Origin: Nocardia wallacei | Lineage (GTDB): Bacteria; Actinomycetota; Actinomycetes; Mycobacteriales; Mycobacteriaceae | NCBI RefSeq assembly: GCF_014466955.1 | Contig: NZ_AP023396.1 | Location: 2,418,001-2,482,000 of the forward strand | DNA length: 64,000 bases | Reading direction: 5' to 3' | Shown: in pieces, positions 35,348 through 44,799 of the stretch | Layout: every line of letters begins with the position of its first letter | Numbering within the stretch: the first letter of the stretch is position 1 | Notes under the pieces: generated by a model | What the model was told of the DNA's origin: nothing | The model's database searches: none | The model's input: only the letters and a program-made list of their open reading frames with translations | Translations under genes and position numbers: made by a program

Positions 35348-36967
35348 ATGCTTCCGACTGTCGCCGACATTCTCGACATGCCTGTCGTGCGGGCCGGGCG
35401 GCCCGAGGTGGTCGGCGGGGGCGCTGCGCTGCATCGGCCGGTGCGGTGGGTGCATGTCAGCGAGCTTGCGGAAGTGGCGGAGCTGTTGGCCGGACGTGAG
35501 CTGGTGCTCACTACCGGCCGGCCACTGGCCGAGGGCCCGGATGCCTCGGTCGCGTACCTGGAAACGCTTGCGGCGGTGGGTGTTTCGGGGCTGGTGGTCG
35601 AGCTCGGCGGCACCGTGGCGGAGTTGGCGCCGCCGATCGCCGCCACCGCCGACCGGCTGGGGTTGCCGGTGATCGCACTGCATCGGGTCACCCGGTTCGT
35701 GGCGGTGACCGAGGCGGTGCACCGGGTGATCGTGGCCGACCAGTACGCCGAACTGGAGTTCGCGCACTCGGTGCACGAGACCTTCACCGCGCTGAGTGTG
35801 CGGCGCGCGTCGCTGGCGGAGATCGTGCACACCGCCGCCGAACTGCTGGACGCCTCGGTGGTCCTGGAGGATCTGGCGCATCGGGTACTGGCCTCGAGTG
35901 CCCGGCACGGCACCACCGCGGCGCTGCTCGACGACTGGGAAGCCACCTCGCGACTGCTCACCGAGGACTGGACCGTCGTCCCCGTCGGCCCGCACCCGCA
36001 GCGCTGGGGCCGCCTGATCCTGCGCTCCCGGCACACCTCGCCCACGCGGGCCTGCCTGGTCCTCGAGCGCGCCGCGCAAACGCTCGCCCTGCATCGGATG
36101 ATCGAGCGGGACCGCTTCGGGCCGCACCGGCAGGCGCAGACGGGGCTCCTCGAGGATCTGGTCAGCGGGCGACTCGGTGACGAACGCGAGGCGGTGGCAC
36201 GCGCGGCGGCGCTCGGGCTGGCCCGCCGCGCCCGCTACGTTCCGGTCGCCGTTCACGTTGCGGCGCTCGCCGAACCGGATCCCGTCGCCCGGCAGCGGCG
36301 CGGCGCGGCGCTGCTCGACGCGGTCGGGCACGGGCTCGGCCTGGCCAAGGCGACCGCGCTGGCGACCGCCGACGACCAGCAGGTGACCCTCGTCCTGGCC
36401 GTCGGGCGCACCGCCGACCTCGACGCTCGGCTGGCCGATGTGTGCACCGCGGTGACCACCGAGGTTCGTCGCGTCGAGGGTGTGCAGCGGGTGGCCGCCG
36501 GGGTCGGCGCCGACTCCGAGTCGCTTCTGGACACCGCGCGCGAACTGGCCCACGCCGGCCATGTGGCCGAGGTGGCGCTGTCGCTGCGTCCGGCCGCACC
36601 GCGTGCGTTCTACCGTGCCGGGGACGTCCGGCTGCGCGGGCTGCTGTCGCTGCTGCGCCACGAGCCCGGCGTGCAGAACTTCGCCGAGACCGAACTGGGT
36701 GCCCTGCTCCGGCACGACCTCCGCCACGGCGGCGAGCTCACCGCGCTGCTACGACAGTTCCTCGACTTGGCCGGCAACAAGACCGAACTGGCCCGCCGCG
36801 CGAACATCAGCCGCCCCACCCTCTACGACCGCCTGGCCCGCATCGAGCGCATCCTCGGCGTGAACCTCGACGACGGCGAGACCCGCACCTCCCTCCACGC
36901 CGCTCTCCTCATCCGTGACCTGATCACCCACCCCGGCGACGACCGAGCCATTGTCGCCCCGGCGTAA
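35348..36967 (+). CDS. PucR-family transcriptional regulator
   Basis: A 539-residue activator. The N-terminal PucR domain (LPTVADILDMPVVRAGRPEV through about residue 125) precedes a long GAF/CdaR-like middle. The C-terminal PucR-type helix-turn-helix is LDLAGNKTELARRANISRPT with LYDRLARIERILG. PucR proteins usually activate purine, amino-acid or amine catabolism, and the divergent aminotransferase/mmsA pair is the evident target. I chose the ATG at 35348, six bases after TACGAT (35336-35341), over the ATG at 35330. Confidence 0.9.
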   Translation: MLPTVADILDMPVVRAGRPEVVGGGAALHRPVRWVHVSELAEVAELLAGRELVLTTGRPLAEGPDASVAYLETLAAVGVSGLVVELGGTVAELAPPIAATADRLGLPVIALHRVTRFVAVTEAVHRVIVADQYAELEFAHSVHETFTALSVRRASLAEIVHTAAELLDASVVLEDLAHRVLASSARHGTTAALLDDWEATSRLLTEDWTVVPVGPHPQRWGRLILRSRHTSPTRACLVLERAAQTLALHRMIERDRFGPHRQAQTGLLEDLVSGRLGDEREAVARAAALGLARRARYVPVAVHVAALAEPDPVARQRRGAALLDAVGHGLGLAKATALATADDQQVTLVLAVGRTADLDARLADVCTAVTTEVRRVEGVQRVAAGVGADSESLLDTARELAHAGHVAEVALSLRPAAPRAFYRAGDVRLRGLLSLLRHEPGVQNFAETELGALLRHDLRHGGELTALLRQFLDLAGNKTELARRANISRPTLYDRLARIERILGVNLDDGETRTSLHAALLIRDLITHPGDDRAIVAPA

Positions 36968-36979
36968 TTCCAGGTGATG

Positions 36980-37369
36980 TCAGCCGAACAGGTCGAGGAG
37001 GTGGGTCTTGCCGAACATGGTGGCCGCGTCGCGGGCGGACGGGGTGCCCGCGTCGGGATCGGCGCCCGCGGCGAGCAGGGCGCGCAGGATGTCGTCCTCG
37101 CCCTTGAAAACCGCGCCCGCGGCGGGGGTTTGGCCCTTGTCGTTGGGCCGGTTGGGGTCGGCGCCGTGGTCGAGCAGGGCCGATACCGCCTCGAGGTGGC
37201 CGTGGTAGGCGGCGAGCATGAGCAGGGTGTCGCCGCGGTCGTTGGTGAGGTTCGCCGGGACTCCGGCTTCCAGGTAGGCGGTCAGGGTCGCGGCGTCGCC
37301 GCTTCTGGCGAGGTCGAATACCTTCGTCGCCAGTTCGATCAGCTCCGGGTCCACGCCTTCGCTCTCCAT
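36980..37369 (-). CDS. Small ankyrin-repeat protein
   Basis: A 129-residue protein made of about three ankyrin repeats: NDRGDTLLMLAAYHGHLEAV, then NDKGQTPAAGAVFKGEDDIL, plus two half-repeats. Such proteins mediate protein-protein contacts, and bacterial single-domain forms are often linked to catalase or stress proteins. The ATG at 37369 begins MESEGVDPELIELA; the longer frame from 37405 is less likely. It is divergent from the DapB-like gene, and its stop lies 12 bases from the convergent pucR stop. Confidence 0.85.
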   Translation of the reverse strand: MESEGVDPELIELATKVFDLARSGDAATLTAYLEAGVPANLTNDRGDTLLMLAAYHGHLEAVSALLDHGADPNRPNDKGQTPAAGAVFKGEDDILRALLAAGADPDAGTPSARDAATMFGKTHLLDLFG

Positions 37370-37420
37370 CGGGCCACTTCTACCACCGCGAATTCGACGC
37401 GCCAACTCCGGGACGCCCCG

Positions 37421-37434
37421 ACCAAGCGCTTGCT
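37421..37434. promoter_or_regulatory. KstR2-like operator overlapping a promoter
   Basis: ACCAAGCGCTTGCT matches the mycobacterial KstR2 consensus AnCAAGnnCTTGnT at all ten fixed positions and contains the palindrome CAAGCGCTTG. Its last base is the first base of the -10 hexamer TACGCT (37434-37439) of the gene at 37446, so binding would block transcription. Other TetR regulators of acyl-CoA genes recognise similar cores. Confidence 0.65.
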
Positions 37435-37445
37435 ACGCTCACTCG

Positions 37446-38525
37446 ATGATCCCCACGATCGTCTGGGGCACGGGCAATGTCGGCCGTGCCGCCGTGCGGG
37501 CGGTGACCGCCCATCCGGCCCTCGAGCTGTGCGGTGTGCTGGTCCACGATCCCGGCAAGGCCGGGCGGGACGCCGGTGAGCTCGCGGGCCTCGACCGCCC
37601 GCTCGGCGTCGCCGCCACTGTCGACATCGAGGCGACGCTGGCGGCCCGGCCGCGCGCGGTGGTCTACGCCGCCTCCGGCGACATCCGCCCCGACGACGCC
37701 CTCGCCGACATCGTCCGGGCCCTCCGCGCGGGCGCGGTCGTCGTGACTCCCGCGCTGTACGCGTTCTACGACCACCGCAGCGCCCCGCCGGAGGCACGCG
37801 AGCGGGTGCTGGCCGCGATCGCGGACGGCGGGGGCTCGCTGTTCGTCTCCGGCGTCGACCCGGGCTGGGGCAACGATGTGCTGCCGTTGCTGATCGCGGG
37901 GCTGGGCAGCGAGGTCGAGAGCATTCGCTGCCAGGAGATCTTCGACTACACCACCTACGACCAGCCCGACTCGGTCCGCTACCTGGTCGGCATGGGCCAG
38001 CCGATGGACTACCAGCCGCCGATGCTGGCGCCGGGCGTGCCGACCATGGTGTGGGGCGGGCAGATTCGCCTGCTCGCCCGCGCGCTGGGCGCCGAGCTCG
38101 ACGAGATCCGCGAGACCCTGGACCGCCGCCCGCTCGACACGACGGTGCACACCGAGCGCATGGGCGCGTTCGAGGCGGGCACCCAGGGTGCGGTGCGGTT
38201 CGAGGTGCAGGGCCTCGTCGGCGGCGCGCCGCGGCTGATCATCGAGCACGTCACCCGCATCCACCCGGCCTGCGCGCCCGACTGGCCCACACCGCCGACC
38301 GGTGACGGCGCCCACCGGGTGATCGTCGAGGGCCGTCCGCGCATCGAGGTGACCGTCGAGGCCACCGACGAGGACGGCAACCGCTCGGCCGGCGGCAATG
38401 CCACCGCGGTCGGCCGCCTGGTCGGCGCGATCGATTGGCTGGCCGCCGCCGAACCCGGACTGTACGACGCGCTCGACGTGCCGCTGCGCCCGGCGGCGGG
38501 GCTGCTCGGAAGGAGACACCCGTGA
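37446..38525 (+). CDS. DapB-like NAD(P)-dependent dehydrogenase
   Basis: A 359-residue protein with an N-terminal Rossmann domain (TIVWGTGNVGRAAVRAV, then CGVLVHDPGKAGRDAGELAG) and a C-terminal domain like those of dihydrodipicolinate reductase or 2,4-diaminopentanoate dehydrogenase. The length exceeds DapB (about 245), so it is not the lysine enzyme; relatives are annotated as dihydrodipicolinate-reductase-like and lack a known substrate. The ATG lies six bases after TACGCT. It overlaps the CMD-family gene by four bases and the pair sits under a KstR2-like operator. Confidence 0.75.
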   Translation: MIPTIVWGTGNVGRAAVRAVTAHPALELCGVLVHDPGKAGRDAGELAGLDRPLGVAATVDIEATLAARPRAVVYAASGDIRPDDALADIVRALRAGAVVVTPALYAFYDHRSAPPEARERVLAAIADGGGSLFVSGVDPGWGNDVLPLLIAGLGSEVESIRCQEIFDYTTYDQPDSVRYLVGMGQPMDYQPPMLAPGVPTMVWGGQIRLLARALGAELDEIRETLDRRPLDTTVHTERMGAFEAGTQGAVRFEVQGLVGGAPRLIIEHVTRIHPACAPDWPTPPTGDGAHRVIVEGRPRIEVTVEATDEDGNRSAGGNATAVGRLVGAIDWLAAAEPGLYDALDVPLRPAAGLLGRRHP

Positions 38526-39019
38526 TCATCGATGTGCCCGAGGGCCGCGACCCCATCGAGTACGTGTGGGGTGAGCTGGTACCCGGAATCGGTCCGGCCG
38601 CTTCGAAATTCGCGCTCGCGGTCTATTCGCACAGCACACTGGGGCTGCGCGAGTTCGAGGCCGCCCGGTTGCGCATCGCGCAGCTCAACGGCTGCCTGTT
38701 CTGCCAGGACTGGCGCACCGAGCGCGACGGCGTGAAGGTCGAACCGGAGTTCGCCGACGCGGTGACCGACTGGCGCACAACGGATCTGTTCGACGAGCGC
38801 ACCCGGCTCGCCGCCGAGTACGCCGAGCGCTACGCCCTGGACCACCACAATCTCGATGACGAGTTCTGGTCGCGCATGCTGGCCGAGTACACCCAGCGCG
38901 AGGCCGTGGAACTCACCATGTGCCTGGGCTCGTGGCTCGGCTTCGGCCGCCTCAATCACGTGTTCGGCCTGGACGCGGTGTGCGTGCTGCCGAGCCACCG
39001 CGACAGCGGTCAGTTGTAG
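38522..39019 (+). CDS. Carboxymuconolactone decarboxylase (AhpD-like) family protein
   Basis: A 165-residue helical protein. FEAARLRIAQLNGCLFCQDW includes the CxxC pair (C58, C61) of AhpD-like peroxidatic or thiol-disulfide proteins; TQREAVELTMCLGSWLGFGR is the second family block. The GTG start overlaps the upstream stop, with GGAAGGAG before it. It is co-transcribed with the DapB-like dehydrogenase. Whether it acts as a peroxide reductant or a lactone decarboxylase is undecided; the CxxC favours a redox role. Its last ten bases overlap a convergent gene. Confidence 0.85.
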   Translation: MIIDVPEGRDPIEYVWGELVPGIGPAASKFALAVYSHSTLGLREFEAARLRIAQLNGCLFCQDWRTERDGVKVEPEFADAVTDWRTTDLFDERTRLAAEYAERYALDHHNLDDEFWSRMLAEYTQREAVELTMCLGSWLGFGRLNHVFGLDAVCVLPSHRDSGQL

Positions 39020-40422
39020 GACTCCGCGATGCCGTCGAGCAGGTGCTCGAGGGTGTTGTAGGCCGGGGTGTCGACCACGTCCACCACATTGCTCGCCACC
39101 GGAACCCGGTGGTCGGCAACGACTTTCGCGAACTGAGCGCCGTCGTTGGGCCGGAACCCGTGCTCGGCGGCCAGGCGCTGCAAGTCGGGATCGGTCGAGA
39201 GCAGCCGGCCGATGCGGTCACCGTCGGACGTCAGTGGAACCAGGGTGTGCCGGGACAGCACCGTCGGCGACGGGTACAGCAGGGTCATGTCCGGCTGCAA
39301 CCGGCCCTGCACCCCCGCCTCGACGAACTGCGCCTCGTAACTCCACACCATCGGCGTGGGACCCATTCCGGCGGAGAGGTATTCGGCGAACGGGCCCTCG
39401 CTGGAACTGTCGGTGAAGCCCTGCCGGGTGAACAGCCGCGACACCTTGGAAACCACGAATTCCTCGGCGGTGCGACCGCGCACGATCGAGTTGTCGTTGG
39501 CGACGTAGGCCGCCGCGGCCAGATACATCGCCGCCGAATTGGAGGTGCGCGGGTCGGTGGTGGAGATGAGCAGGCTCTTGCGCACCGGGTATTCGGTATT
39601 GCCCGGCAACTGATCCCACTGCGTGCCGCGCTGGGTGAGATCCAGGTAGCGGTTCATGTCGAAGGTGGGCACCGGGCCGGGCCGCACGACGCCGGCGCGG
39701 GTCAGCAGGTCCGCGATCGGCCGGAAGGTCGCGATCGTCATGGGCGAGGAGAACGGGGTGTACTGGGCGGTGGTATTGCGCTGGCGCAGAATGCGTTCCG
39801 CCGCGGGCACGCTCGACGGGAAGGCGAAGTCGTAGTTGCCGAGATCGACCGTGGTGGCGATCTGGCGGGACCCGGCCCGGTCCACCTCGACGCGCAGGCC
39901 GTGGCGGGCCAGCACATCCACGACCTGCGGGTCGGTGAAGAACGCCGCCTTCTCCGACCCCACCACACCGCTGACCGTCGTCAGCGACGCGGTGGCGGCG
40001 ACCGGCGAGTCGGTGGACGAACCACCCAGCCCGACCGCGGCCGCGACGGCCACCACGACCGCCAGCGCCGCGACCGGAAGCGCCAGTCGCCGCCCGGCCC
40101 ACGGTGGCGGCAGCAGTGACCGCACGCCGGAACTGCCGGTGGCGGCAGGCTCGACCGGCTGTGAAAGGTCTCCGGCCGCAGCGTTTTCCGCCGGAACATC
40201 CGGCGGGCCGTCCAGATCGCGCCGGGCCAGTCGTTCCACCAGAATCGGCACGAAATCCCGCACCGAGGTGCCCTCGAATCGGCTTCTGGCCGCGCCCACC
40301 GCGCTTTCCACCCGCTCCTGGGAATGGTTGCCGGTATAGGTTTCGACTAGACGATTCGTCAGCTCGCGCAGCGCTTTCTCTTCACGGGCGGCCTTGTCAT
40401 CGGGGGCGGAACGGACACCCAC
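39010..40422 (-). CDS. Membrane-anchored binding-protein-like protein with an N-terminal three-helix dimerisation domain
   Basis: A 470-residue protein with an unusual order of parts. Residues about 15-70 (ALRELTNRLVETYTGNHSQE, then VRDFVPILVERLARRDL) look like the short three-helix-bundle dimerisation domain of actinobacteria. A Pro-rich linker leads to one membrane helix at about 113-133 (LALPVAALAVVVAVAAAVGL). The outer part is like a periplasmic solute-binding protein (GSRQIATTVDLGNYDFAFPS, PTPMVWSYEAQFVEAG). No ABC transporter genes adjoin it, so a sensor or scaffold role is possible. It starts with GTG. Confidence 0.65.
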   Translation of the reverse strand: MGVRSAPDDKAAREEKALRELTNRLVETYTGNHSQERVESAVGAARSRFEGTSVRDFVPILVERLARRDLDGPPDVPAENAAAGDLSQPVEPAATGSSGVRSLLPPPWAGRRLALPVAALAVVVAVAAAVGLGGSSTDSPVAATASLTTVSGVVGSEKAAFFTDPQVVDVLARHGLRVEVDRAGSRQIATTVDLGNYDFAFPSSVPAAERILRQRNTTAQYTPFSSPMTIATFRPIADLLTRAGVVRPGPVPTFDMNRYLDLTQRGTQWDQLPGNTEYPVRKSLLISTTDPRTSNSAAMYLAAAAYVANDNSIVRGRTAEEFVVSKVSRLFTRQGFTDSSSEGPFAEYLSAGMGPTPMVWSYEAQFVEAGVQGRLQPDMTLLYPSPTVLSRHTLVPLTSDGDRIGRLLSTDPDLQRLAAEHGFRPNDGAQFAKVVADHRVPVASNVVDVVDTPAYNTLEHLLDGIAESYN

Positions 40423-40634
40423 GCCAAGCTCCTCGGCATCGCAGCGAAATGTGTGTGCGCGGTTCGCGCGGGACCGACCTTACGTGACGGCTGCGGACAT
40501 TCCCAAGCGCGACAATACCTTCCGTACGATCGGAGCGGGAACGTCCGAGCACCAGTGCATTTCGTCATCTGTTATTCGAATTCACGCTGCGCGCAGTTCT
40601 TTCCGAATTCGATGAATCGACACCCGAAATTAAC

Positions 40635-41378
40635 TCAGGTGAGTACGAGAAGCTCGGCGGACGACGCGATTTCCACGCGCAGCCCCGCCTTCTCGGCGAC
40701 CCGGGCCAGGCCCCGGATGTCGCTGGGTTCACCGCGTCCGCATACCAGCGCCCGCGCCAGCAGGCCCTTGTGATGTTTGTTGAAATGGCTGACCACCGCG
40801 CGCGTGCCGTCCGGCCGCTCGGTGAGCACGGTCGCGGTGACGGCGCCGGGGATGCGGCCCAGCTGCTGATAGGTGCCCGAGCGCAGGTCCACCACCAGCT
40901 GCCCGGTGGTCTCCGCGCGCAGCGCCGGGCCCAGCACCGGCTTCCACAGCGACGAAAGTGTCGGCAGCCCAGGAAGTTTCGAGCCGCCCGACAAGCGATA
41001 CGCGGGAATCGGGTCACCGGCGCGGACCACACCGAACAGCGCCGACCCGATCGCCAGCCGGGCCTGCGCCTTCGCCCGCTGCGCCTTGGTGAACGACCGG
41101 GCGTCGAGCGCGTCGTAGAGGACCCCGGTGTAGCGTTCCAGCGCCGGGCGGGTGGGGGAGGTGCGCAGCGCGGCGTTGCGGGCGATCTCCGATTCGGCGC
41201 CCTTGCCCAGCGCCAGCGCCTTGCGGGCGGCCGCGGGATCCGCCGACAGTTCCACCAATTCGGTGACCAGCTTGTCCCGCACCGCGGTGAGCTGCGGCAA
41301 CGACAGCGCGTCGAGGTCCAGCGGGCCGAGCGCACCACCGTCGGACTTGGTTTCGGAGGGAGGCAGGATCACCAGCAC
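40635..41378 (-). CDS. yaaA: Peroxide stress protein YaaA (DUF328/UPF0246 family)
   Basis: A 247-residue protein of the YaaA family, which in E. coli lowers free iron during peroxide stress and binds DNA. The family start [14 protein letters not shown], the block [20 protein letters not shown] and the C-terminal [17 protein letters not shown] are clear. The GTG start is the only one that preserves the invariant N-terminus. It is divergent from proS with 33 bases between the starts, so the promoters overlap. Confidence 0.9.
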   Translation of the reverse strand: MLVILPPSETKSDGGALGPLDLDALSLPQLTAVRDKLVTELVELSADPAAARKALALGKGAESEIARNAALRTSPTRPALERYTGVLYDALDARSFTKAQRAKAQARLAIGSALFGVVRAGDPIPAYRLSGGSKLPGLPTLSSLWKPVLGPALRAETTGQLVVDLRSGTYQQLGRIPGAVTATVLTERPDGTRAVVSHFNKHHKGLLARALVCGRGEPSDIRGLARVAEKAGLRVEIASSAELLVLT

Positions 41379-41411
41379 GAGCGGAAACGGTACCGGCTAC
41401 GCTGTGCATCC

Positions 41412-43169
41412 GTGATCACCCGTCTCTCCCACCTGTTCCTGCGCACCCTGCGCGACGATCCCGCCGACGCCGAGGTGCCCAGCCACAAGTTGCTGGTCCG
41501 CGCCGGGTACGTCCGTCGCGTCGCGCCGGGCGTCTACTCCTGGCTGCCGCTGGGCCTGAAGGTGCTACGCAAGGTCGAGAACGTGGTGCGCGAGGAGATG
41601 AACGCCATCGGCGCCCAGGAGATCTCGCTGCCGGCGCTGCTGCCGCGCGAGCCCTACGAGACGACCAACCGGTGGACCGAGTACGGCGACGGCCTGTTCC
41701 GGCTGCGGGACCGCAAGCAGGCCGACTACCTGCTCGGCCCCACCCACGAGGAGCTGTTCGCGCTCACCGTGAAGGGTGAGTACAACTCGTACAAGGATCT
41801 GCCCGTCACGCTCTATCAGATTCAGACCAAGTACCGCGACGAGGAGCGGCCGCGCGCCGGCATTCTGCGCGGGCGCGAGTTCGTCATGAAGGACTCCTAC
41901 TCCTTCGATCTGGACGAGGCCGGACTGGCGGCCAGCTACCAGGCGCACCGCGACGCCTATCGGCGCATCTTCGAGCGGCTCGGGGTCGACTACGTGATCG
42001 TCGCGGCGACGTCGGGCGCCATGGGCGGCAGCGCGTCGGAGGAGTTCCTGGCCGCCAGCGAGGTCGGCGAGGACACCTACGTCGTGTGCCGCGAATCCGG
42101 GTACGCCGCCAATGTCGAGGCCGTGGTCACACCCGCGCCGCCGGAGATCCCGATCGCGGGGCAGCCCGCGGCCGAAGTGCACGACACCCCCGGCACGCCC
42201 ACCATCGCCACGCTCGTCGACTGGGCGAACTCCGCGGGTATCGGCGAGCGGCTGGGCCGCCCGGTGACCGCCGCCGACACCCTCAAGAACGTGATGGTGA
42301 AGCTGCGCCACCCCGACGGCAAGACCGAGATCCTCGGTGTCGGCGTCCCGGGCGATCGCGAGGTCGACGCCAAGCGCCTCGGCGCCGCGCTCGAGCCTGC
42401 CGAGGTGGAACTGCTCGGCGAGGCGGACTTCGCGGCCAACCCGTTCCTGGTCAAGGGCTACATCGGCCCGAAGGCGCTGCGGGCCAACGGGATTCGCTAT
42501 CTAGTCGACCCGCGGGTGGTGTCCGGAACCTCGTGGATCACCGGCGCCGACGCGCCCGGTAAGCATGTGGTGGGCCTGGTCGCCGGGCGCGATTTCACGC
42601 CCGACGGGACCATCGAGGCCGCCGAGGTGCGCGACGGCGATCCGTCACCGGACGGGCAGGGCGTGCTGCGCGCCGCGCGCGGCATCGAGATCGGCCACAT
42701 CTTCCAGCTCGGCTACAAGTACACCGACGCGTTCGAGGTCGATGTGCTGGGCGAGAACGGCAAGCCGGTGCGTCTGGTCATGGGCTCCTACGGCATCGGC
42801 GTCTCGCGCATGGTCGCGGTGCTCGCCGAACAGTTGCACGACGAGAAGGGCCTGCGCTGGCCGCGCGAGGTAGCGCCGTTCCAGGTGCACGTCGTCATCG
42901 CCAACAAGGACGAGGGCGCCCGCGCCGGCGCCGAACAGGTCGCCGCCGAACTCGACGCCGCCGGACTGGAAGTCCTCCTCGACGACCGCACCGCCTCCCC
43001 GGGCGTGAAGTTCAAGGACGCCGAACTTCTCGGCATGCCCCTGGTCCTGGTCGTCGGCCGCGGCTGGGCCGACGGCAAGGTCGAACTCCGCGACCGCCTC
43101 GCCGGAACCAGCGCCGAAGTCCCCGCCGCCGACGCCGTCCCAGCGGTCCTGGCCTTGGCCCGCGCCTGA
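41412..43169 (+). CDS. proS: Prolyl-tRNA synthetase
   Basis: A 585-residue class II synthetase of the bacterial type. Motif 2 is [20 protein letters not shown], motif 3 is [18 protein letters not shown], and between them (about 225-400) lies the INS editing domain that clears Ala-tRNA(Pro). The anticodon-binding domain ends the protein. The GTG lies eight bases after TACGCT (41398-41403), so the mRNA is probably leaderless. A 43-bp repeat array follows its 3' end. Confidence 0.97.
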   Translation: MITRLSHLFLRTLRDDPADAEVPSHKLLVRAGYVRRVAPGVYSWLPLGLKVLRKVENVVREEMNAIGAQEISLPALLPREPYETTNRWTEYGDGLFRLRDRKQADYLLGPTHEELFALTVKGEYNSYKDLPVTLYQIQTKYRDEERPRAGILRGREFVMKDSYSFDLDEAGLAASYQAHRDAYRRIFERLGVDYVIVAATSGAMGGSASEEFLAASEVGEDTYVVCRESGYAANVEAVVTPAPPEIPIAGQPAAEVHDTPGTPTIATLVDWANSAGIGERLGRPVTAADTLKNVMVKLRHPDGKTEILGVGVPGDREVDAKRLGAALEPAEVELLGEADFAANPFLVKGYIGPKALRANGIRYLVDPRVVSGTSWITGADAPGKHVVGLVAGRDFTPDGTIEAAEVRDGDPSPDGQGVLRAARGIEIGHIFQLGYKYTDAFEVDVLGENGKPVRLVMGSYGIGVSRMVAVLAEQLHDEKGLRWPREVAPFQVHVVIANKDEGARAGAEQVAAELDAAGLEVLLDDRTASPGVKFKDAELLGMPLVLVVGRGWADGKVELRDRLAGTSAEVPAADAVPAVLALARA

Positions 43170-43501
43170 CTCCCGCCCCGTGCCCAGCCGGGCCACTGGT
43201 CGCCCGCCATGCCTGGTCGTGTCGCCTGCGATGTCCGGTGGCGCCTCCTGTCATGTCTGGCTGAGTTGCCCGTGGTGTCTCGTGGGTTGCCGGTCATGTC
43301 TGGCTGAGTTGCCCGTGGTGTCTCGTGGGTTGCCGGTCATGTCTGGCTGAGATGTCCGTGGTGTCTCGTGGGTTGCCTGTCATGCCTGGTCGGGTTGCCG
43401 GTGTTGCCTGGCTGGGTTGTCCGTTGTGTCGGCTGGGTTGCCGGGTCGTGTTGCGCTGCGCCGTTTTTCGGCTGGGCCGGTCGCCGTTCGGATCGCCTGC
43501 T
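43170..43501. other. Convergent intergenic region filled by 43-bp repeats
   Basis: These 332 bases lie between the stops of proS and the ferritin-like gene. Most of the stretch is the tandem array described separately. No gene is visible, and no terminator hairpin with a T-tract can be picked out beyond short imperfect arms. Confidence 0.6.
43208..43422. repeat. 43-bp tandem repeat array
   Basis: Units begin at 43208 (degenerate), 43251, 43294, 43337 and 43380 (degenerate). The two central units are identical: TCATGTCTGGCTGAGTTGCC, then CGTGGTGTCTCGTGGGTTGC and CGG. The third has GAGATGTCC instead of GAGTTGCCC. Within each unit TGCC recurs with about half-unit spacing. It is a minisatellite-like array without spacers. 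Confidence 0.92.
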
Positions 43502-43936
43502 TCAGGGCTTGCCGGGGAAGGGGATCGTCGGCGGGTTCGTGCCCAGGATGGCTTGCCAGGTGGTGAGGCGGAGGGCGCATTCGGTGAGGGCGTCGGCGCC
43601 GGTGCGGCGGATGTCGGGGGAGGTGGCGCGTTCCACGACCGAACGCCAGGCGACGGCGGTTTCGGATTCCACCGTGACCGCCAGCTTCGCTGCGGGGATC
43701 GGGTCGTTCACGGTGAACGGCGGCGGGTAGGCCGCGGCGGGCGCCGGAACATTCGCGCCGAGCGACTTCAAGATGTCCGCGGTCGCGTCGCGGCGCGCAC
43801 GATGGGCCGCGGTGAACTCGGCGACCACCTGATTGCGCTCCGCCGCGGCGTAGGCCGCGATCACCCCGTAGGCATATACCGCCGCGTACTCGGCGCTCAA
43901 CGCATCGGTGAGCGCCTGCTGGTCCTGACCACTCAT
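43502..43936 (-). CDS. Ferritin-like domain protein (DUF4439)
   Basis: A 144-residue all-helical protein. LTDALSAEYAAVYAYGVIAA supplies Glu/Tyr of a ferritin-like four-helix bundle, with FTAAHRARRDATADIL and ALTECALRLTTWQAILG as further helices. It matches the DUF4439 family and the Rv2844 position downstream of proS. Metal binding is plausible but not certain, since the full set of ligands is not obvious. It lies 100 bases after a related lipoprotein gene and is probably co-transcribed with it. Confidence 0.8.
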   Translation of the reverse strand: MSGQDQQALTDALSAEYAAVYAYGVIAAYAAAERNQVVAEFTAAHRARRDATADILKSLGANVPAPAAAYPPPFTVNDPIPAAKLAVTVESETAVAWRSVVERATSPDIRRTGADALTECALRLTTWQAILGTNPPTIPFPGKP

Positions 43937-44036
43937 GCCGCGTCCTCCGTGATTACGCCGCCCTGCCGCCTCCGGCCCTGGCCGCTACTGCCGACTCCTG
44001 TGGTGAGATTGCGCCGACCCGTCCGGTCCGGACAGT

Positions 44037-44531
44037 TCATGCGAGCAGCACCCCCGTGTGCGTGGCGCAGCAGGCGCTGATGGACGCCAGCAGCCCGGCG
44101 CGGTAGCCGGACTGGCTCACCGCGAGGTCGGCGGCCGAGCGCTGGGATCGGGTCAGCTGCTCGCGCAGGGCCGCCACGGTGGGGGGTGGGACCGGCGCGG
44201 GCGGCGGAGTCACCGCCGGGCTGGCGGACTTCGGTTTGGTGCCGTCGCCGTAGACCCCGATCGCCCGGTCGATCTCGGCGCGCAGCGCGTCGGCGTGCTC
44301 GGTGCGCTGGGTGGCGATCACCGTCAGCGCGGCCGTGCGTTCGGGCGCCACGGCCACCGCCGCCTGTGCCCACACCGCGTCGGTGCGAGCCGACTGTTCT
44401 TGTGCCACAAGCACATCCGGCTGCAGCGGGGCGTCCTCGGTGCAGGCCGCGGCACCGAGCGCCGCCGTGGCGAGCGCGCCGCCGCCCGCCATCCGCAACA
44501 TCGAACGACGGTTCAACGCAAGGGGGTTCAT
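44037..44531 (-). CDS. Exported Tat-type lipoprotein, Rv2843-like
   Basis: A 164-residue protein. The N-terminus LNRRSMLRMAGGGALATAAL with GAAAC has a twin-arginine signal and a cysteine at a lipobox-like position (AAAC is imperfect). The mature part is helical, with DAVWAQAAVAVAPERTAALT, a Pro-rich hinge and SAADLAVSQSGYRAGLLASI, resembling a ferritin-like bundle. The gene position equals Rv2843, between proS/Rv2844 and rimP. I prefer the ATG at 44531; a GTG at 44555 would add eight residues. Confidence 0.72.
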   Translation of the reverse strand: MNPLALNRRSMLRMAGGGALATAALGAAACTEDAPLQPDVLVAQEQSARTDAVWAQAAVAVAPERTAALTVIATQRTEHADALRAEIDRAIGVYGDGTKPKSASPAVTPPPAPVPPPTVAALREQLTRSQRSAADLAVSQSGYRAGLLASISACCATHTGVLLA

Positions 44532-44799
44532 CGCTGAGGTGTGGGTGCTCGGCACGCGTACATCGTGCCAGTCATTGTCGCGACCGAATTGCCGAGGGCC
44601 GCCGACACGCCCCGGGCGGTCGGCACGCCACGGATACCTGCGCGAAACCCGAGCGGGTTGGCTGGTCCTTTACACTCTTGCAGCGCGTTACGCTGGAACT
44701 GCGGCGGAGAATTTCGCCGCCGATGCGCGCTGACCATGCTCGACCAGGACCTATACCGACAACTCCACCGCGACACAACTGAACCAGGAGCCGCTCCAC

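Noticed and set aside
43208..43422. CRISPR array
   Set aside because: The units are directly contiguous with no unique spacers, and no cas genes are near. It is a tandem minisatellite.
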